Shown: positions 42,979 to 52,121 of the stretch, in pieces
Layout of the letters: each line of letters begins with the position of its first letter
Numbering within the stretch: position 1 is the first letter of the stretch
Origin: Polaromonas sp.
GTDB lineage: Bacteria > Pseudomonadota > Gammaproteobacteria > Burkholderiales > Burkholderiaceae_C
Length of the DNA: 64,000 bases
Assembly: GCA_030683705.1 (NCBI GenBank)
Contig: JAUXPP010000057.1
Span: 43,791-107,790, forward strand
Reading direction: 5' to 3'
Program-made: the position numbers and the translations under genes
Notes under the pieces: model-generated
What the model was told of the DNA's origin: nothing
Seen by the model: only the letters and a program-made list of their open reading frames with translations
Databases searched by the model: none

Positions 42979-43989
42979 ATGGAAACCGTCCAAACTGCCT
43001 TTTGGGTCGTGGCTTTGCTGGTGTTCCTGGCGATCGCCTTCGACTTCATGAACGGCTTCCACGATGCGGCCAACTCGATTGCCACCGTGGTGTCCACCGG
43101 CGTGCTCAAACCTGGCCAGGCGGTGCTGTTTGCCGCGTTTTTCAACTTCGTGGCCATCTTCATTTTTCACCTGAGCGTGGCCGCCACCGTGGGCAAGGGC
43201 ATTGTGCAGCCGGGAATTGTGGATACCCATGTGGTGTTCGGCGCGCTGATAGGCGCGATTACCTGGAACCTGTTGACCTGGTACTACGGCATTCCCAGCA
43301 GCTCGTCCCACGCGCTGATCGGCGGGATTGTCGGGGCGGTGATGGCCAAGTCCGGCGCGGGCGCGCTGGTCGCCGGCGGCATCCTGAAAACCGTGGCCTT
43401 TATTTTCGTCTCACCACTGCTGGGCTTTCTGCTCGGCTCGCTGATGATGGTGCTGGTGGCCTGGGGCTTTCGCCGGGCCACGCCGTCCCGTGTGGACCGC
43501 TGGTTCCGGCGCATGCAGCTGGTATCGGCCGGTGCCTACAGCCTGGGCCACGGCGGCAACGATGCGCAGAAGACCATCGGCATCATCTGGATGCTGCTGA
43601 TCGCCACGGGTTACGCGTCGGCCAGCGACGCTTCCCCGCCGACCTGGACCATCGTCAGTTGTTATGTGGCGATTGCTGTGGGCACGATGTTCGGTGGCTG
43701 GCGCATCGTCAAGACCATGGGCCAGAAAATCACCAAGCTCAAACCCGTGGGCGGGTTCTGCGCCGAAACCGGCGGTGCGCTGACGTTGTTCCTGGCGACC
43801 GGACTTGGGATCCCGGTGTCGACCACCCACACCATCACCGGCGCCATCGTCGGGGTGGGTTCCACCCAGCGCGCTTCGGCCGTCCGATGGGGCGTGGCGG
43901 GCAACATCGTCTGGGCCTGGATCTTCACCATCCCGGCCTCGGCCTTTGTCGCAGCGATTGCCTACTGGGTCAGCCTGCAGCTGTTCTGA
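42979..43989 (+). CDS. pit: Low-affinity inorganic phosphate transporter (PiT family)
   Basis: 336 residues. Both copies of the PiT signature are seen: AFDFMNGFHDAANSIAT near residue 20 and SLGHGGNDAQKTIGI near 188. About ten membrane helices are present. It carries phosphate, often as a metal-phosphate complex, with protons across the inner membrane. It forms an operon with the upstream DUF47 gene. Confidence 0.93.
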   Translation: METVQTAFWVVALLVFLAIAFDFMNGFHDAANSIATVVSTGVLKPGQAVLFAAFFNFVAIFIFHLSVAATVGKGIVQPGIVDTHVVFGALIGAITWNLLTWYYGIPSSSSHALIGGIVGAVMAKSGAGALVAGGILKTVAFIFVSPLLGFLLGSLMMVLVAWGFRRATPSRVDRWFRRMQLVSAGAYSLGHGGNDAQKTIGIIWMLLIATGYASASDASPPTWTIVSCYVAIAVGTMFGGWRIVKTMGQKITKLKPVGGFCAETGGALTLFLATGLGIPVSTTHTITGAIVGVGSTQRASAVRWGVAGNIVWAWIFTIPASAFVAAIAYWVSLQLF

Positions 43990-44110
43990 CGGCAGCGGCT
44001 CCCGATCATCTCAATACCAGCCAGGACCGCGGAAATGGCTCTGCCAGTCCGCAGGCGCAGCGCTCCCCGGGAGGGCAGAGAGCTCCACGCAGTGACCGAA
44101 CGTGGAGGCC

Positions 44111-44572
44111 TTACTTCATGGGCTGAGAGATTTTCCGCGCTTCCTCGACCTGGTACTCGAAGTAGCGCTGGAAGCTGAACACGATGCTGGACATCAGTGC
44201 GATGGTGCCGAACAGCAGCGCAAACACGATCGCGCCCATGGTCAGCCAGTTGGTCCGTCCCGGTGCCGCATCAGGTGATTCAGCGGCGTTGTGTTTGGCA
44301 TTCCATTTTTCAGGCGCCATCAGGCCGTAATAAATCGCCGTCAGCGCCGTGCCAGCCAGGGTGAAACCCAGCAGGGGTATCAGCGCCCAGGCGAGTTGGT
44401 CGTCCTGTCCGTACATGCGCACGCGTTCTATGCCCCACCAGCCCAGCGCGGCGGCGATCGGGTGCAGCCAGGCCAGCATGTCGCCCACGCCGTACAGGTA
44501 GAGGCGATGGATGCCCAGCTGGCCGCCAGCCAGGGCCAGCCAGGCGGCCAGGGTCTTGTTCTTGGTTTTCAT
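44111..44572 (-). CDS. TM2-domain-like membrane protein
   Basis: 153 residues. The front KNKTLAAWLALAGGQLGIHRLYLYG resembles TM2-domain proteins, and four hydrophobic segments follow. The C-terminal helix pair ends in a charged tail. The function is unknown. The start overlaps the stop of the GNAT gene upstream by four bases, so they are an operon. Confidence 0.75.
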   Translation of the reverse strand: MKTKNKTLAAWLALAGGQLGIHRLYLYGVGDMLAWLHPIAAALGWWGIERVRMYGQDDQLAWALIPLLGFTLAGTALTAIYYGLMAPEKWNAKHNAAESPDAAPGRTNWLTMGAIVFALLFGTIALMSSIVFSFQRYFEYQVEEARKISQPMK

Positions 44573-45135
44573 GAATTCCGTGAGGGTGTGGGGGAGGGCG
44601 GGGCTTCGGTGAAGCCGGCGGGCGGCAAGGTGTCGCCGGCGCCCAGTGTTTTCTGCATGATCACGATATCACGCCACGCGCCGAACTTCCATCCGCAGGA
44701 CTCGACGATGCCGACCTGCGTGAAGCCGAGTGCGCGATGCAGCCCGACCGATCCGGCATTGGCCGAGTCGCCGATGATGGCCATGATCTTGCGGATGCCC
44801 GCGCTCTCGCAGCGCGCCAGCAGCTCCGACAACAGGGCGCGGCCCAGGCCTTTGCCGCCCGCGTCGGGCGCCAGGTAGATCGAGTCCTCGACCGAATAGC
44901 GGTAGGCCGGCCGGGGTTTGAACCAGTTGCCGTAGGCAAAACCGACCACGCTGCCGGCATCCTCGGCGACCAGGTAGGGCAGCCCCTTGGACAACACGTC
45001 GGCGCGGCGCGCCCCCATGTCGGCCGCACTGGGGGCCTCGGTTTCGAAGGTGCCGGTGCCGTGCAGCACGTGGTGGGCGTAGATGGCGGTGATGGCGGGG
45101 AGGTCTTCCTCGCGGCTGGGGCGTATCAGTGGCAT
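44569..45135 (-). CDS. GNAT N-acetyltransferase (phosphinothricin acetyltransferase-like)
   Basis: 188 residues from the ATG at 45135. A longer frame from a TTG at 45147 is possible. The pattern is IRPSREEDLPAITAIYAHHVLHGTGTFE, YRYSVEDSIYLAPDAGGKGLGRALL (acetyl-CoA loop) and GFTQVGIVESCGWKFGAWRD. It would acetylate a small amine such as methionine sulfone or phosphinothricin. The last 18 residues are a Pro-rich tail. Confidence 0.87.
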   Translation of the reverse strand: MPLIRPSREEDLPAITAIYAHHVLHGTGTFETEAPSAADMGARRADVLSKGLPYLVAEDAGSVVGFAYGNWFKPRPAYRYSVEDSIYLAPDAGGKGLGRALLSELLARCESAGIRKIMAIIGDSANAGSVGLHRALGFTQVGIVESCGWKFGAWRDIVIMQKTLGAGDTLPPAGFTEAPPSPTPSRNS

Positions 45136-45167
45136 GGCAGGGCTCAAAAAGAAGGCCGGGGGGCGGG

Positions 45168-45199
45168 TTGACGGGAAATGGCGGGGCGCGGGTTATAAT
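45168..45199 (+). promoter_or_regulatory. Probable rpsP promoter
   Basis: A perfect -10 TATAAT lies at 45194-45199, 108 bp before rpsP. The best -35 is TTGACG at 45168-45173, giving a 20-bp spacer, longer than ideal, so the -35 may be another site. Confidence 0.5.
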
Positions 45200-45306
45200 C
45201 TGCGGCTTTGCAGCATTTCGCTGGCCGGGTGCCATGTCGTGTGTCTCAATCGCTGCAGGAACATTTTGGGGTGATATTTTTCACCCCGCCACCCGAAGGA
45301 TAAATC

Positions 45307-45567
45307 ATGGTCGTCATTCGACTCTCGCGCGGCGGTTCTAAACACCGTCCTTTTTTCAACATCGTCGTGGCTGACAAACGCGTCCGCCGCGATGGCCGTT
45401 TCATCGAGCGCATCGGTTTTTACAACCCGATCGCCAAAGGTGGCGAAGAAGGCCTGCGCATCCAGCAGGACCGCCTGACCCACTGGCTCGGCGTGGGCGC
45501 ACAAGCGTCCCCGACCGTGGAACGCCTGGTCAAGCAGGGCGCTGCCGCAGCCCCCAAAGCCGCCTGA
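45307..45567 (+). CDS. rpsP: 30S ribosomal protein S16
   Basis: 86 residues. The full family pattern is present ([41 protein letters not shown]). It is a structural protein of the small ribosomal subunit and the first gene of the rpsP-rimM-trmD-rplS block. AAGGA precedes the start. Confidence 0.98.
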   Translation: MVVIRLSRGGSKHRPFFNIVVADKRVRRDGRFIERIGFYNPIAKGGEEGLRIQQDRLTHWLGVGAQASPTVERLVKQGAAAAPKAA

Positions 45568-45583
45568 TTTTCCCGGTCGCCAG

Positions 45584-46159
45584 ATGCTTCCGGGCTTAGA
45601 GTCGTCGGGTCTGCCCGACGACGCCATCGAAGTCGGGCGCATTCTTGACGCCTGGGGCGTCAAGGGCTGGGTCAAAATCCTGCCGCACAGCGCCTCTTCC
45701 GAGGCGCTTTTTTCTTCCGGCCGCTGGTTTCTCCAGCCGCCCGAGGCCAAACACCGTCCCGGCTTCGACGCGTTTTCCGGCACGGTCATCCTGCCGGTCA
45801 CGGAGTCCAAGGTCCATTCCGGTTCGGTGGTGGCCAAGTTCGAGGGCATTGACGACCGTACGCCGGCCGAGGCCCTGCGCGGCGCGCGCATTTTTGTGCC
45901 GCGCAGCAGCTTTCCTAAAGCCGGCAAGGACGAGTATTACTGGGTAGACCTGCTGGGGTTGAATGTCGTCAACCGGGAAGGTGTCGCCCTGGGCTGCGTG
46001 CGCGACCTGATGGCGACAGGACCGAATTCGGTACTGTGTGTCGAGTACACCGAGGGTGAGCAGACCCTGGAGCGCATGATTCCTTTTGTCGCTGCCTATG
46101 TCGACGGCGTGGACCTCCCGGCCAAAACCATCACGGTGGACTGGCAGCCGGACTATTGA
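45584..46159 (+). CDS. rimM: Ribosome maturation factor RimM
   Basis: 191 residues. The N-terminal RimM domain (EVGRILDAWGVKGWVKILPHS) and the PRC-barrel domain (DEYYWVDLLGLNVVNREG, IPFVAAYVDGVDLPAKTITVDW) are both complete. It helps 16S rRNA processing near S19 in the 30S head. It starts 17 bp after rpsP. The ATG at 45584 lacks a strong ribosome site, so a nearby alternative start is possible. Confidence 0.96.
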   Translation: MLPGLESSGLPDDAIEVGRILDAWGVKGWVKILPHSASSEALFSSGRWFLQPPEAKHRPGFDAFSGTVILPVTESKVHSGSVVAKFEGIDDRTPAEALRGARIFVPRSSFPKAGKDEYYWVDLLGLNVVNREGVALGCVRDLMATGPNSVLCVEYTEGEQTLERMIPFVAAYVDGVDLPAKTITVDWQPDY

Positions 46160-46201
46160 GGCCTTGCCACTGTTCTCGCCGGTCAGCGCAAAATAACAAC
46201 C

Positions 46202-46981
46202 ATGCGTTTTGACGTCATCACCCTGTTTCCCGAGCTTTTTGCGCCCTTGTTGACCAGCGGCGTGACGCGCCGCGCTTACGAATCCGGTGCGGTCGAGGTG
46301 AAGCTGTGGAACCCGCGCGAATTTGCCGAGGGCAACTACCGCCGCGTGGATGACCGCTCCTTCGGCGGTGGACCCGGCATGGTGATGATGGCCGAGCCGC
46401 TGGCGCGCTGCCTCGAAGCCATCCGGGCGGATCGGGCCGAGCCAGAGGGATCGCGTGCGCCCGTGGTGTTGTTTTCGCCCATAGGCCGTGCGCTGGACCA
46501 CAGCAGTGTGACCGCCTGGTCGGTGAGCAGCGGTGCGGTGCTTGTCTGCGGGCGTTATGAAGGCCTGGACCAGCGTTTTATCGACAGGTATGTGGATCAG
46601 CAGATCAGCCTGGGCGACTTCGTGTTGTCCGGCGGCGAAATCCCTGCCATGGCCCTGCTGGACGCGGTGGCGCGCCTGCAGCCGGGCGTGCTCAATGACG
46701 AAGGCAGCCACCAGTTCGACAGCTTCAACCCGGCGCTGGACGGTTTGCTCGATTGCCCGCACTACACACGGCCGGAGATCTGGCGCGGGCAGGGCGTGCC
46801 GGACACGCTGTTGTCTGGAAACCACGCCCACATCGACGGCTGGCGGCGCGAACAGCGGCTGCTTCTCACCCGGCAGCACCGGCCGGAACTGCTGGACGCA
46901 GCGCGGCAGGCGGGCAGTTTGACGGCTGCGGACGAGGCCTTTCTGCACCGCCTGACGGTAAAATCGTCCCAACAGCCATAA
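46202..46981 (+). CDS. trmD: tRNA (guanine-N1)-methyltransferase TrmD
   Basis: 259 residues. It begins MRFDVITLFPELF and has the SPOUT knot motif VCGRYEGLDQRFIDRYVD with SLGDFVLSGGEIPAMALLDAV. It methylates G37 of tRNAs that read CNN codons, preventing frameshifts. It lies 42 bp after rimM. Confidence 0.97.
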   Translation: MRFDVITLFPELFAPLLTSGVTRRAYESGAVEVKLWNPREFAEGNYRRVDDRSFGGGPGMVMMAEPLARCLEAIRADRAEPEGSRAPVVLFSPIGRALDHSSVTAWSVSSGAVLVCGRYEGLDQRFIDRYVDQQISLGDFVLSGGEIPAMALLDAVARLQPGVLNDEGSHQFDSFNPALDGLLDCPHYTRPEIWRGQGVPDTLLSGNHAHIDGWRREQRLLLTRQHRPELLDAARQAGSLTAADEAFLHRLTVKSSQQP

Positions 46982-46984
46982 ATT

Positions 46985-46992
46985 GCTATAAT
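46985..46992 (+). promoter_or_regulatory. Extended -10 promoter element before rplS
   Basis: GCTATAAT, just after the trmD stop, contains a perfect TATAAT with an upstream TGC. No good -35 is seen. It would give rplS a separate transcript with a leader of about 115 bases. Confidence 0.5.
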
Positions 46993-47113
46993 CGTGGGCT
47001 TTTCGGTCCTCTGGCGGCCACTGCAACCATGTTGATCCTCCCCGAGAGGGTCCCTGGATTTGCGGTCTTTAGTGCAGCGCGTGTATGAACGAAAAAGATA
47101 GATGGAATAAATC

Positions 47114-47479
47114 ATGAATCTGATCCAGACCCTTGAGCAGGAAGAAATTGCCCGCCTGAACAAGACCATTCCCGTGTATGCCCCCGGCGACACCGTGATC
47201 GTCAGCGTCAATGTGGTTGAAGGTACCCGCAAGCGTGTGCAGGCGTTCGAAGGCGTTGTGATTGCAAAGCGCAACCGCGGCCTGAACTCCAGCTTCATCG
47301 TGCGCAAGATCTCCAATGGTGAAGGCGTCGAGCGGACCTTTCAGGTCTACAGCCCGCTGATCGCCAAGATCGAAGTCAAGCGCCGCGGTGATGTGCGCCG
47401 CGCCAAGCTGTACTACCTGCGTGATCGCAGCGGCAAGTCGGCACGTATCAAGGAAAAACTCGGCGCCAAGGCTGCATAA
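47114..47479 (+). CDS. rplS: 50S ribosomal protein L19
   Basis: 121 residues, starting [15 protein letters not shown] and containing VPGDTV-type ([40 protein letters not shown]) and the C-terminal [20 protein letters not shown]. It sits at the subunit interface. It ends the rpsP block and is followed by a strong terminator. Confidence 0.98.
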   Translation: MNLIQTLEQEEIARLNKTIPVYAPGDTVIVSVNVVEGTRKRVQAFEGVVIAKRNRGLNSSFIVRKISNGEGVERTFQVYSPLIAKIEVKRRGDVRRAKLYYLRDRSGKSARIKEKLGAKAA

Positions 47480-47499
47480 AGCGGCTTGGACCCTGAAAA

Positions 47500-47526
47500 A
47501 GCCGCTCCCGGGAGCGGCTTTTTTTT
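47500..47526 (+). terminator. Rho-independent terminator after rplS
   Basis: The arms AGCCGCTCC and GGAGCGGCT pair perfectly around a CG loop and are followed by a run of eight T. Confidence 0.92.
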
Positions 47527-47547
47527 GCCTGCTACGCTGTGCTTCGC

Positions 47548-48246
47548 ATGAGCTTCACCAAACCTTTGCCGACCTTCGATCCCCGGACCATCCCGGTCAT
47601 CGGGGTGGACACACATCTGTCCGGCGTGCCTGCTGGCGACCTCACGCCATCTGCCCTGCGCCAGCGTTTCCGGCATCCGCCGGTCTGGGCCCCGGAGCAT
47701 AGCGTCGAGAAAAAATTCTCCAACCGTGAACCGGCCCTGGCAGCGGTGCTCATTGCGCTGGTCATGCGTGATGAACTCACGCTGCTGTTGACCGAGCGGG
47801 CCGGCAACATGTCCACCCACTCGGGCCAGGTCGCCTTCCCGGGTGGCAGGACCGATCAGACCGATCATGACGCGGTGGACACCGCGCTGCGCGAGGCGCA
47901 TGAGGAGATCGGGCTGACCCGCGACCATGTCGAGGTGCTGGGAATCCTTCCGACCTATGTCACCGGCACGGCGTTCATCATCACGCCGGTGGTGGCTCTG
48001 GTGCAGCCGGGTTTTGCCCTGCAACCCAACCCCGCCGAAGTCGCCGATATTTTCGAGGTGCCCTTGCAGCACCTCATGAATCCCGCAAACCACCAGCGCC
48101 ATGAGTTCGAGTTCGAGGGCGACGTCCGCCAGTGGCTGTCCATGCCCTACACCGGGCCGGTGGACAGCCGTGACAGCAAGGAGCGCTACATCTGGGGCGC
48201 CACCGCGGGCATGCTGCGTAATCTCTACCGCTTCTTGAGTGCCTAG
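47548..48246 (+). CDS. CoA pyrophosphatase-type Nudix hydrolase
   Basis: 232 residues from the ATG at 47548. A GTG nine bases upstream is a possible longer start. The Nudix box is present (GGRTDQTDHDAVDTALREAHEEIGL, about 105-129, with REAHEE), and before it the CoA-Nudix pattern LTERAGNMSTHSGQVAFPGG. It cleaves CoA or similar nucleotides to 3',5'-ADP and phosphopantetheine. It follows the rplS terminator. Confidence 0.92.
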   Translation: MSFTKPLPTFDPRTIPVIGVDTHLSGVPAGDLTPSALRQRFRHPPVWAPEHSVEKKFSNREPALAAVLIALVMRDELTLLLTERAGNMSTHSGQVAFPGGRTDQTDHDAVDTALREAHEEIGLTRDHVEVLGILPTYVTGTAFIITPVVALVQPGFALQPNPAEVADIFEVPLQHLMNPANHQRHEFEFEGDVRQWLSMPYTGPVDSRDSKERYIWGATAGMLRNLYRFLSA

Positions 48247-48277
48247 AATTGCGCCCACCCCCGTCCAGGCTCATTGC

Positions 48278-48350
48278 GTGTAGCCTGTTTCCCCTTCAAG
48301 GGGGCGGCGCCTGCGGTCTGGCAAAGCCAGTCCCGCGGCCCCCGCTGAAA
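48278..48350. repeat. GC-rich dispersed repeat, copy 2
   Basis: The layout matches 25490-25572: GCGTGTAGCCTG, the short hairpin CCCCTTCAAGGGG and TGGCAAAGCCA. The remainder of the 280-bp gap (48247-48526) contains a 7-1-7 palindrome GAAATTCAGAATTTC at 48397-48411 and no gene. Confidence 0.5.
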
Positions 48351-48526
48351 ACTCGTGTCACACAGGCAGTTATGATTTGCCAGCAGGGCACTTCCAGAAA
48401 TTCAGAATTTCGGGATGAAGTACCAGGCGCACGGAGCTCTAGCCGCCGCAATGCACTTGGGTGCATGAGGATGGCGAGCACCGCGCAACGACGAAATTCG
48501 CCCGAAAATGGATTTATTGAAGTGCC

Positions 48527-49534
48527 ATGAGTTTTTTTGCCGTTTTGTTCGCACTCATCATTGAACAGGCCCGCCCGCTGGCCCGCGGCAACGTCATTCA
48601 CGCGAATTTGCGCCGCTGGGCGCGCTGGGCCAGCCGCAGCCTGGACGCCGGCAAGCCGGTACACGGCTGGGTGGCCTGGGGCACGGCGGTGCTGGCCCCC
48701 GCGCTGCTGACGCTGGCCGTCCATTGGCTGCTCTGGAGTATCAATGTGGCGCTGGCCTTTGTATGGAGCGTGGCCGTCCTCTACGTCACGCTGGGCTTTC
48801 GCCAGTTCAGCCACTATTTCACCGACATCCGCGACGCGCTCGACGACGGCGATGAGGTCGCTGCACGTGAATTACTGGCGCAGTGGCGCCAGGTCGATGC
48901 CAGTGAACTGCCGCGCAGCGAAATCGTCCGCCATGTGATCGAATATTCGGTGCTTGCGGCGCACCGCCATGTGTTTGGCGTGCTGGCCTGGTTCTCGGTG
49001 CTGGCCGCGCTGGGCCTGGGCCCCGCAGGTGCGGTGCTGTACCGCCTGAGCGAGTTTGTGTCCCGTTACTGGGCGCACAAGAGCCGCTCGACGGGTGAGG
49101 GCGCCAGCCCGGCGCTGCAGGGAACGGCCGCGCGGGCCTGGCATGTGATCGACTATGTGCCTGCGCGTCTGACGTCGCTGGGCTTCGCGGTGGTTGGCAG
49201 CTTCGAGGATGCCATCGACGGTTGGCGCAACTATGCGCAGCGGCAGCCGGCCGGCCCGGAGAACCATAACGACGGCGTGATCCTGGCGGCGACGTCGGGC
49301 GCAGTCAATGTGCGCCTGGGCGGCGAGGCGCTCAGGGCCGTGTTCGCGCCGGAGGCCTCGCAGGGCTTCCAGGCCAACGGCCCGGATCAGGCTGCGCCGG
49401 AGCTCCCGGAAAGCACGCCCGGTCGTGAGCCACAGGTGGCGCACCTGCGCAGCATTGTGGGCCTGGTCTGGCGCTCGGTGGTGCTGTGGATGGTGTTGCT
49501 GGCGCTGCTGACCCTCGCCCGCCTGCTGGGCTGA
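48527..49534 (+). CDS. CobD/CbiB-family-like membrane protein
   Basis: 335 residues, with membrane helices near 45-65, 75-95, 145-170 and at the C-terminus. The pattern (FAVLFALIIEQARPL, DRLE-less front, LAARELLAQWR type helix, RSEIVRHVIEYSVLAAHRHVFGVLAWF, YVPARLTSLGFAVVGSFEDAI) matches the Burkholderiales CobD/CbiB-like group, related to AmpE. No cobalamin genes are near, so a role in cobalamin synthesis is doubtful. Confidence 0.82.
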   Translation: MSFFAVLFALIIEQARPLARGNVIHANLRRWARWASRSLDAGKPVHGWVAWGTAVLAPALLTLAVHWLLWSINVALAFVWSVAVLYVTLGFRQFSHYFTDIRDALDDGDEVAARELLAQWRQVDASELPRSEIVRHVIEYSVLAAHRHVFGVLAWFSVLAALGLGPAGAVLYRLSEFVSRYWAHKSRSTGEGASPALQGTAARAWHVIDYVPARLTSLGFAVVGSFEDAIDGWRNYAQRQPAGPENHNDGVILAATSGAVNVRLGGEALRAVFAPEASQGFQANGPDQAAPELPESTPGREPQVAHLRSIVGLVWRSVVLWMVLLALLTLARLLG

Positions 49535-49541
49535 ACGCGGC

Positions 49542-50489
49542 TCAGTAACGCGCGGGCTGCGACAGCTCGGCGAACAGTTCGCTATACAAACGATAGCGGC
49601 TTGCGCTTATCCCGTCGGGGCTGGCGCCTGTTTTTACTTGAGAAATCACACCACATCCGGGTTCGTGCAGATGGGTGCAGTTGTAGAACTTGCAGTCCTG
49701 CGCATGCACCTTGAGGTCCGGCATGTAGTTGGCCAGGTGCATGGGATCAATGTGGTGCAGGCCGAATTCCTGGAAGCCCGGCGAATCGATCAGGGCGCTG
49801 CTGCGTTCGGCATCGATCCAGTACAGCGTGGTGCTGGTGGTCGTGTGTTTGCCCGAGTTGAGCGCCTGCGATATTTCTGCGGTCAGCACCTGTGCGTTGG
49901 GCACCAGCAAATTGGTCAGGCTGCTTTTGCCGGCGCCCGACGGACCCAGCACCAGGGTTTTTTTGCCGCGCAGCAACGCCAGCAACTGCTGGTACTGTGC
50001 ATCGTTGGCCACCGGCGTATCGGTCTTGGGCTTGATCGCCAGCGGGAGCACCTGGTAGCCCATGGCGCGATAGGGCGCGAGTTTGGTCCAGGCGCGGCCA
50101 AACGGTTCGGCCAGGTCGCTTTTGTTCAGCGCGATGACGGGCGTGATGCGTTCGGCCTCGGCGGCGATCAGCGCGCGCGTGAGCTGGCTTTCCGAAAATT
50201 CGGGTTCGGCCGCGATCAGGATCAGCACCTGGTCGAGGTTGGCCGCAAACGACTTGGTGCGCATCTCGTCCTGCCGGTAAAACAGGTTGCTGCGTTGCTC
50301 GACCTTCTCGACCGTGCCTTCGTCCTGCGAGGGCAGCCACTGGACACGGTCGCCGACCACGGCCTGGCTCTTCTTGCCGCGCGGGTGGCAGATCAGGCGC
50401 TGGCCGTCCGGCGTCTCCACCAGGCAATGCCGGCCGAATCCGGCGACCACCAGGCCGGGCAGGGTTCCGGCGGAAGAAACAGTGGTCAA
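49542..50489 (-). CDS. rsgA: Ribosome small-subunit-dependent GTPase A
   Basis: 315 residues. An OB fold is followed by a circularly permuted GTPase: ALNKSD (G4, about 128) comes before LGPSGAGKSSLTN (G1, about 183) and DSPGFQEFGL (G3). The C-terminal zinc site is C-x4-C-x-H-x5-C (DCKFYNCTHLHEPGC). It acts late in 30S assembly. Its start overlaps the stop of the pterin dehydratase gene by four bases. Confidence 0.96.
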   Translation of the reverse strand: MTTVSSAGTLPGLVVAGFGRHCLVETPDGQRLICHPRGKKSQAVVGDRVQWLPSQDEGTVEKVEQRSNLFYRQDEMRTKSFAANLDQVLILIAAEPEFSESQLTRALIAAEAERITPVIALNKSDLAEPFGRAWTKLAPYRAMGYQVLPLAIKPKTDTPVANDAQYQQLLALLRGKKTLVLGPSGAGKSSLTNLLVPNAQVLTAEISQALNSGKHTTTSTTLYWIDAERSSALIDSPGFQEFGLHHIDPMHLANYMPDLKVHAQDCKFYNCTHLHEPGCGVISQVKTGASPDGISASRYRLYSELFAELSQPARY

Positions 50490-50803
50490 GCCACCAGGGC
50501 GTCGACCTTGGACGCGCAGAAAAAGTCGCTGACTGATATGCCCTGCACGTCATGTGTGTTGAAACGCACCGTGCATTTGTTGTAGCTCAGTGCCAGGTCG
50601 GGGTGGTGGTCCTCGGCGTTGGCGATGAAGGCCACGGCATTCACGAAGGCGATGGTCTCGTAGTAGTTTTTGAAGCCGTAGGTCTTCTCGAGCGAGCCGT
50701 CGATCAGCCGCCAGCCCAGCGCCTGCTCGCCGTTGAGCTGGCTGAGCTGGGTCACGATTTCGGTGGCGCTCAGGGCGCGGCGGTTCTGGTGGACGGGGTT
50801 CAT
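50486..50803 (-). CDS. 4a-hydroxytetrahydrobiopterin dehydratase (PCD/DCoH family)
   Basis: 105 residues. The active-site pattern is EDHHPDLALSYNKCTVRFNTHD. It dehydrates the 4a-carbinolamine of pterins, recycling the cofactor of aromatic hydroxylases. No phenylalanine hydroxylase gene is near. It overlaps the genes on both sides by four bases (M48 protease upstream, rsgA downstream). Confidence 0.92.
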   Translation of the reverse strand: MNPVHQNRRALSATEIVTQLSQLNGEQALGWRLIDGSLEKTYGFKNYYETIAFVNAVAFIANAEDHHPDLALSYNKCTVRFNTHDVQGISVSDFFCASKVDALVA

Positions 50804-52086
50804 GCGGAGGCTCCGGTGCTGCCACCCAGGCGCGCCAGCCGCTCCGAGGCCGGCGGGTGTGAATAGTAAAACTTGACGAACAGCGGGTCGGGCGTCAACG
50901 TGCTGGCGTTGTCCTGGTAGAGCTTGAGCAACGCGCTTTGCAAGTGCCTGCCGTTGGTCTGCGCGATCGCGTAGGCGTCGGCTTCGAACTCGTGCTTGCG
51001 CGAGAACAATGCAAAGATCGGTGAGATGAAGAAGCTGAACACCGGCACCGTCAGCAGGAACAGCAGCAGTGCCAGCGCATCGTTGCTGCCGCTCATGTTG
51101 GGCCGCACCCCCAGACCGGTATAAAACCAGACCTGTGTGGACAGCCAGCCGAGCAGCGCAAAGCCCGCCAGGCTCATGGCAAACATCGAGACAATGCGCT
51201 TGATGATGTGTTTGTGCTTGAAATGCCCGAGTTCATGGGCCAGCACCGCATCGACCTCATCGGGATTGAGCTGCTTGAGCAGGGTGTCGTAAAACACCAC
51301 GCGTTTGGACGCCCCGAAACCGGTGAAGTAGGCGTTGGCATGGGCCGAGCGTTTGCTGCCGTCCATCACGAACAAGCCCTTGGCCGCGAAGCCGCAGCGC
51401 TGCATCAACGCGGTCACGCGGGCCTTCAGGGTTTCGTCTTCCAGCGGCTGGAACTTGTTGAACAGCGGCGCGATCACCGTGGGGTAGAGCACTAGAACCA
51501 GCAGGTTGAACACCATCCAGGCGCCCCAGGCCCACAGCCACCACCAGCTGCCGGTGCTGCCCATTAGCCAGAGGATCAGCGCCACGATGGGCAGGCCGAC
51601 CAGCACGCCGACCAGCGTGGACTTGAGCAGGTCTCCCAGCCACAGCTTGAAGGTCATCTTGTTGAAGCCAAAACGCTCCTCGATGCGGAAGGTGCTGTAC
51701 AGGGTGAAGGGCAGGTCCAGCAGGCCGCTGACCAGGCCGAAGACGGCCAGCAGCGCCAGTTGCGGCACCAGGCTGCCGTAAGCGGCCAGGCCGGAGCCGG
51801 CCAGCGCCTGGTTCAATCCATCGATGCCGCCCAGCAGCGTCCAGCCCAGCAAGACAGCAGCGCCCCAGGCCAGCTCCAGCAGCCCGAAACGCGCCTTGGT
51901 GATGGTGTAGTCGGCGGCCTTCTGGTGCGAGGCCAGCGTGATGGTGGCAGCAAATGCGGCGGGGACGGCCGCGCGGTGGCGCGCCACATGGCGGATCTGC
52001 CGCGATGCGAGGTAGAACCTGGTCAGCAGGCCCAGCACCAGAGCGGCCGAAAACAGCAGGGTCAAGAGCAAGGAAGGGTCGGTCAT
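50800..52086 (-). CDS. M48-family (Ste24-type) zinc metallopeptidase
   Basis: 428 residues with about seven membrane segments. The zinc site is HELGHFKHKH (about residues 283-292), and a third ligand Glu is likely in KHEFEADAYA. NAYFTGFG is the conserved substrate-strand region. It would degrade membrane proteins or peptides at the inner membrane. It is the first gene of the M48-dehydratase-rsgA operon. Confidence 0.92.
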   Translation of the reverse strand: MTDPSLLLTLLFSAALVLGLLTRFYLASRQIRHVARHRAAVPAAFAATITLASHQKAADYTITKARFGLLELAWGAAVLLGWTLLGGIDGLNQALAGSGLAAYGSLVPQLALLAVFGLVSGLLDLPFTLYSTFRIEERFGFNKMTFKLWLGDLLKSTLVGVLVGLPIVALILWLMGSTGSWWWLWAWGAWMVFNLLVLVLYPTVIAPLFNKFQPLEDETLKARVTALMQRCGFAAKGLFVMDGSKRSAHANAYFTGFGASKRVVFYDTLLKQLNPDEVDAVLAHELGHFKHKHIIKRIVSMFAMSLAGFALLGWLSTQVWFYTGLGVRPNMSGSNDALALLLFLLTVPVFSFFISPIFALFSRKHEFEADAYAIAQTNGRHLQSALLKLYQDNASTLTPDPLFVKFYYSHPPASERLARLGGSTGASA

Positions 52087-52121
52087 GGGTGGCAGTTTAG
52101 GCGATCAGCGAGAATCGCAAG

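Noticed and set aside
45596..47026. 476-codon minus-strand open frame opposite rimM and trmD
   Set aside because: Both opposite genes are universally conserved and complete.
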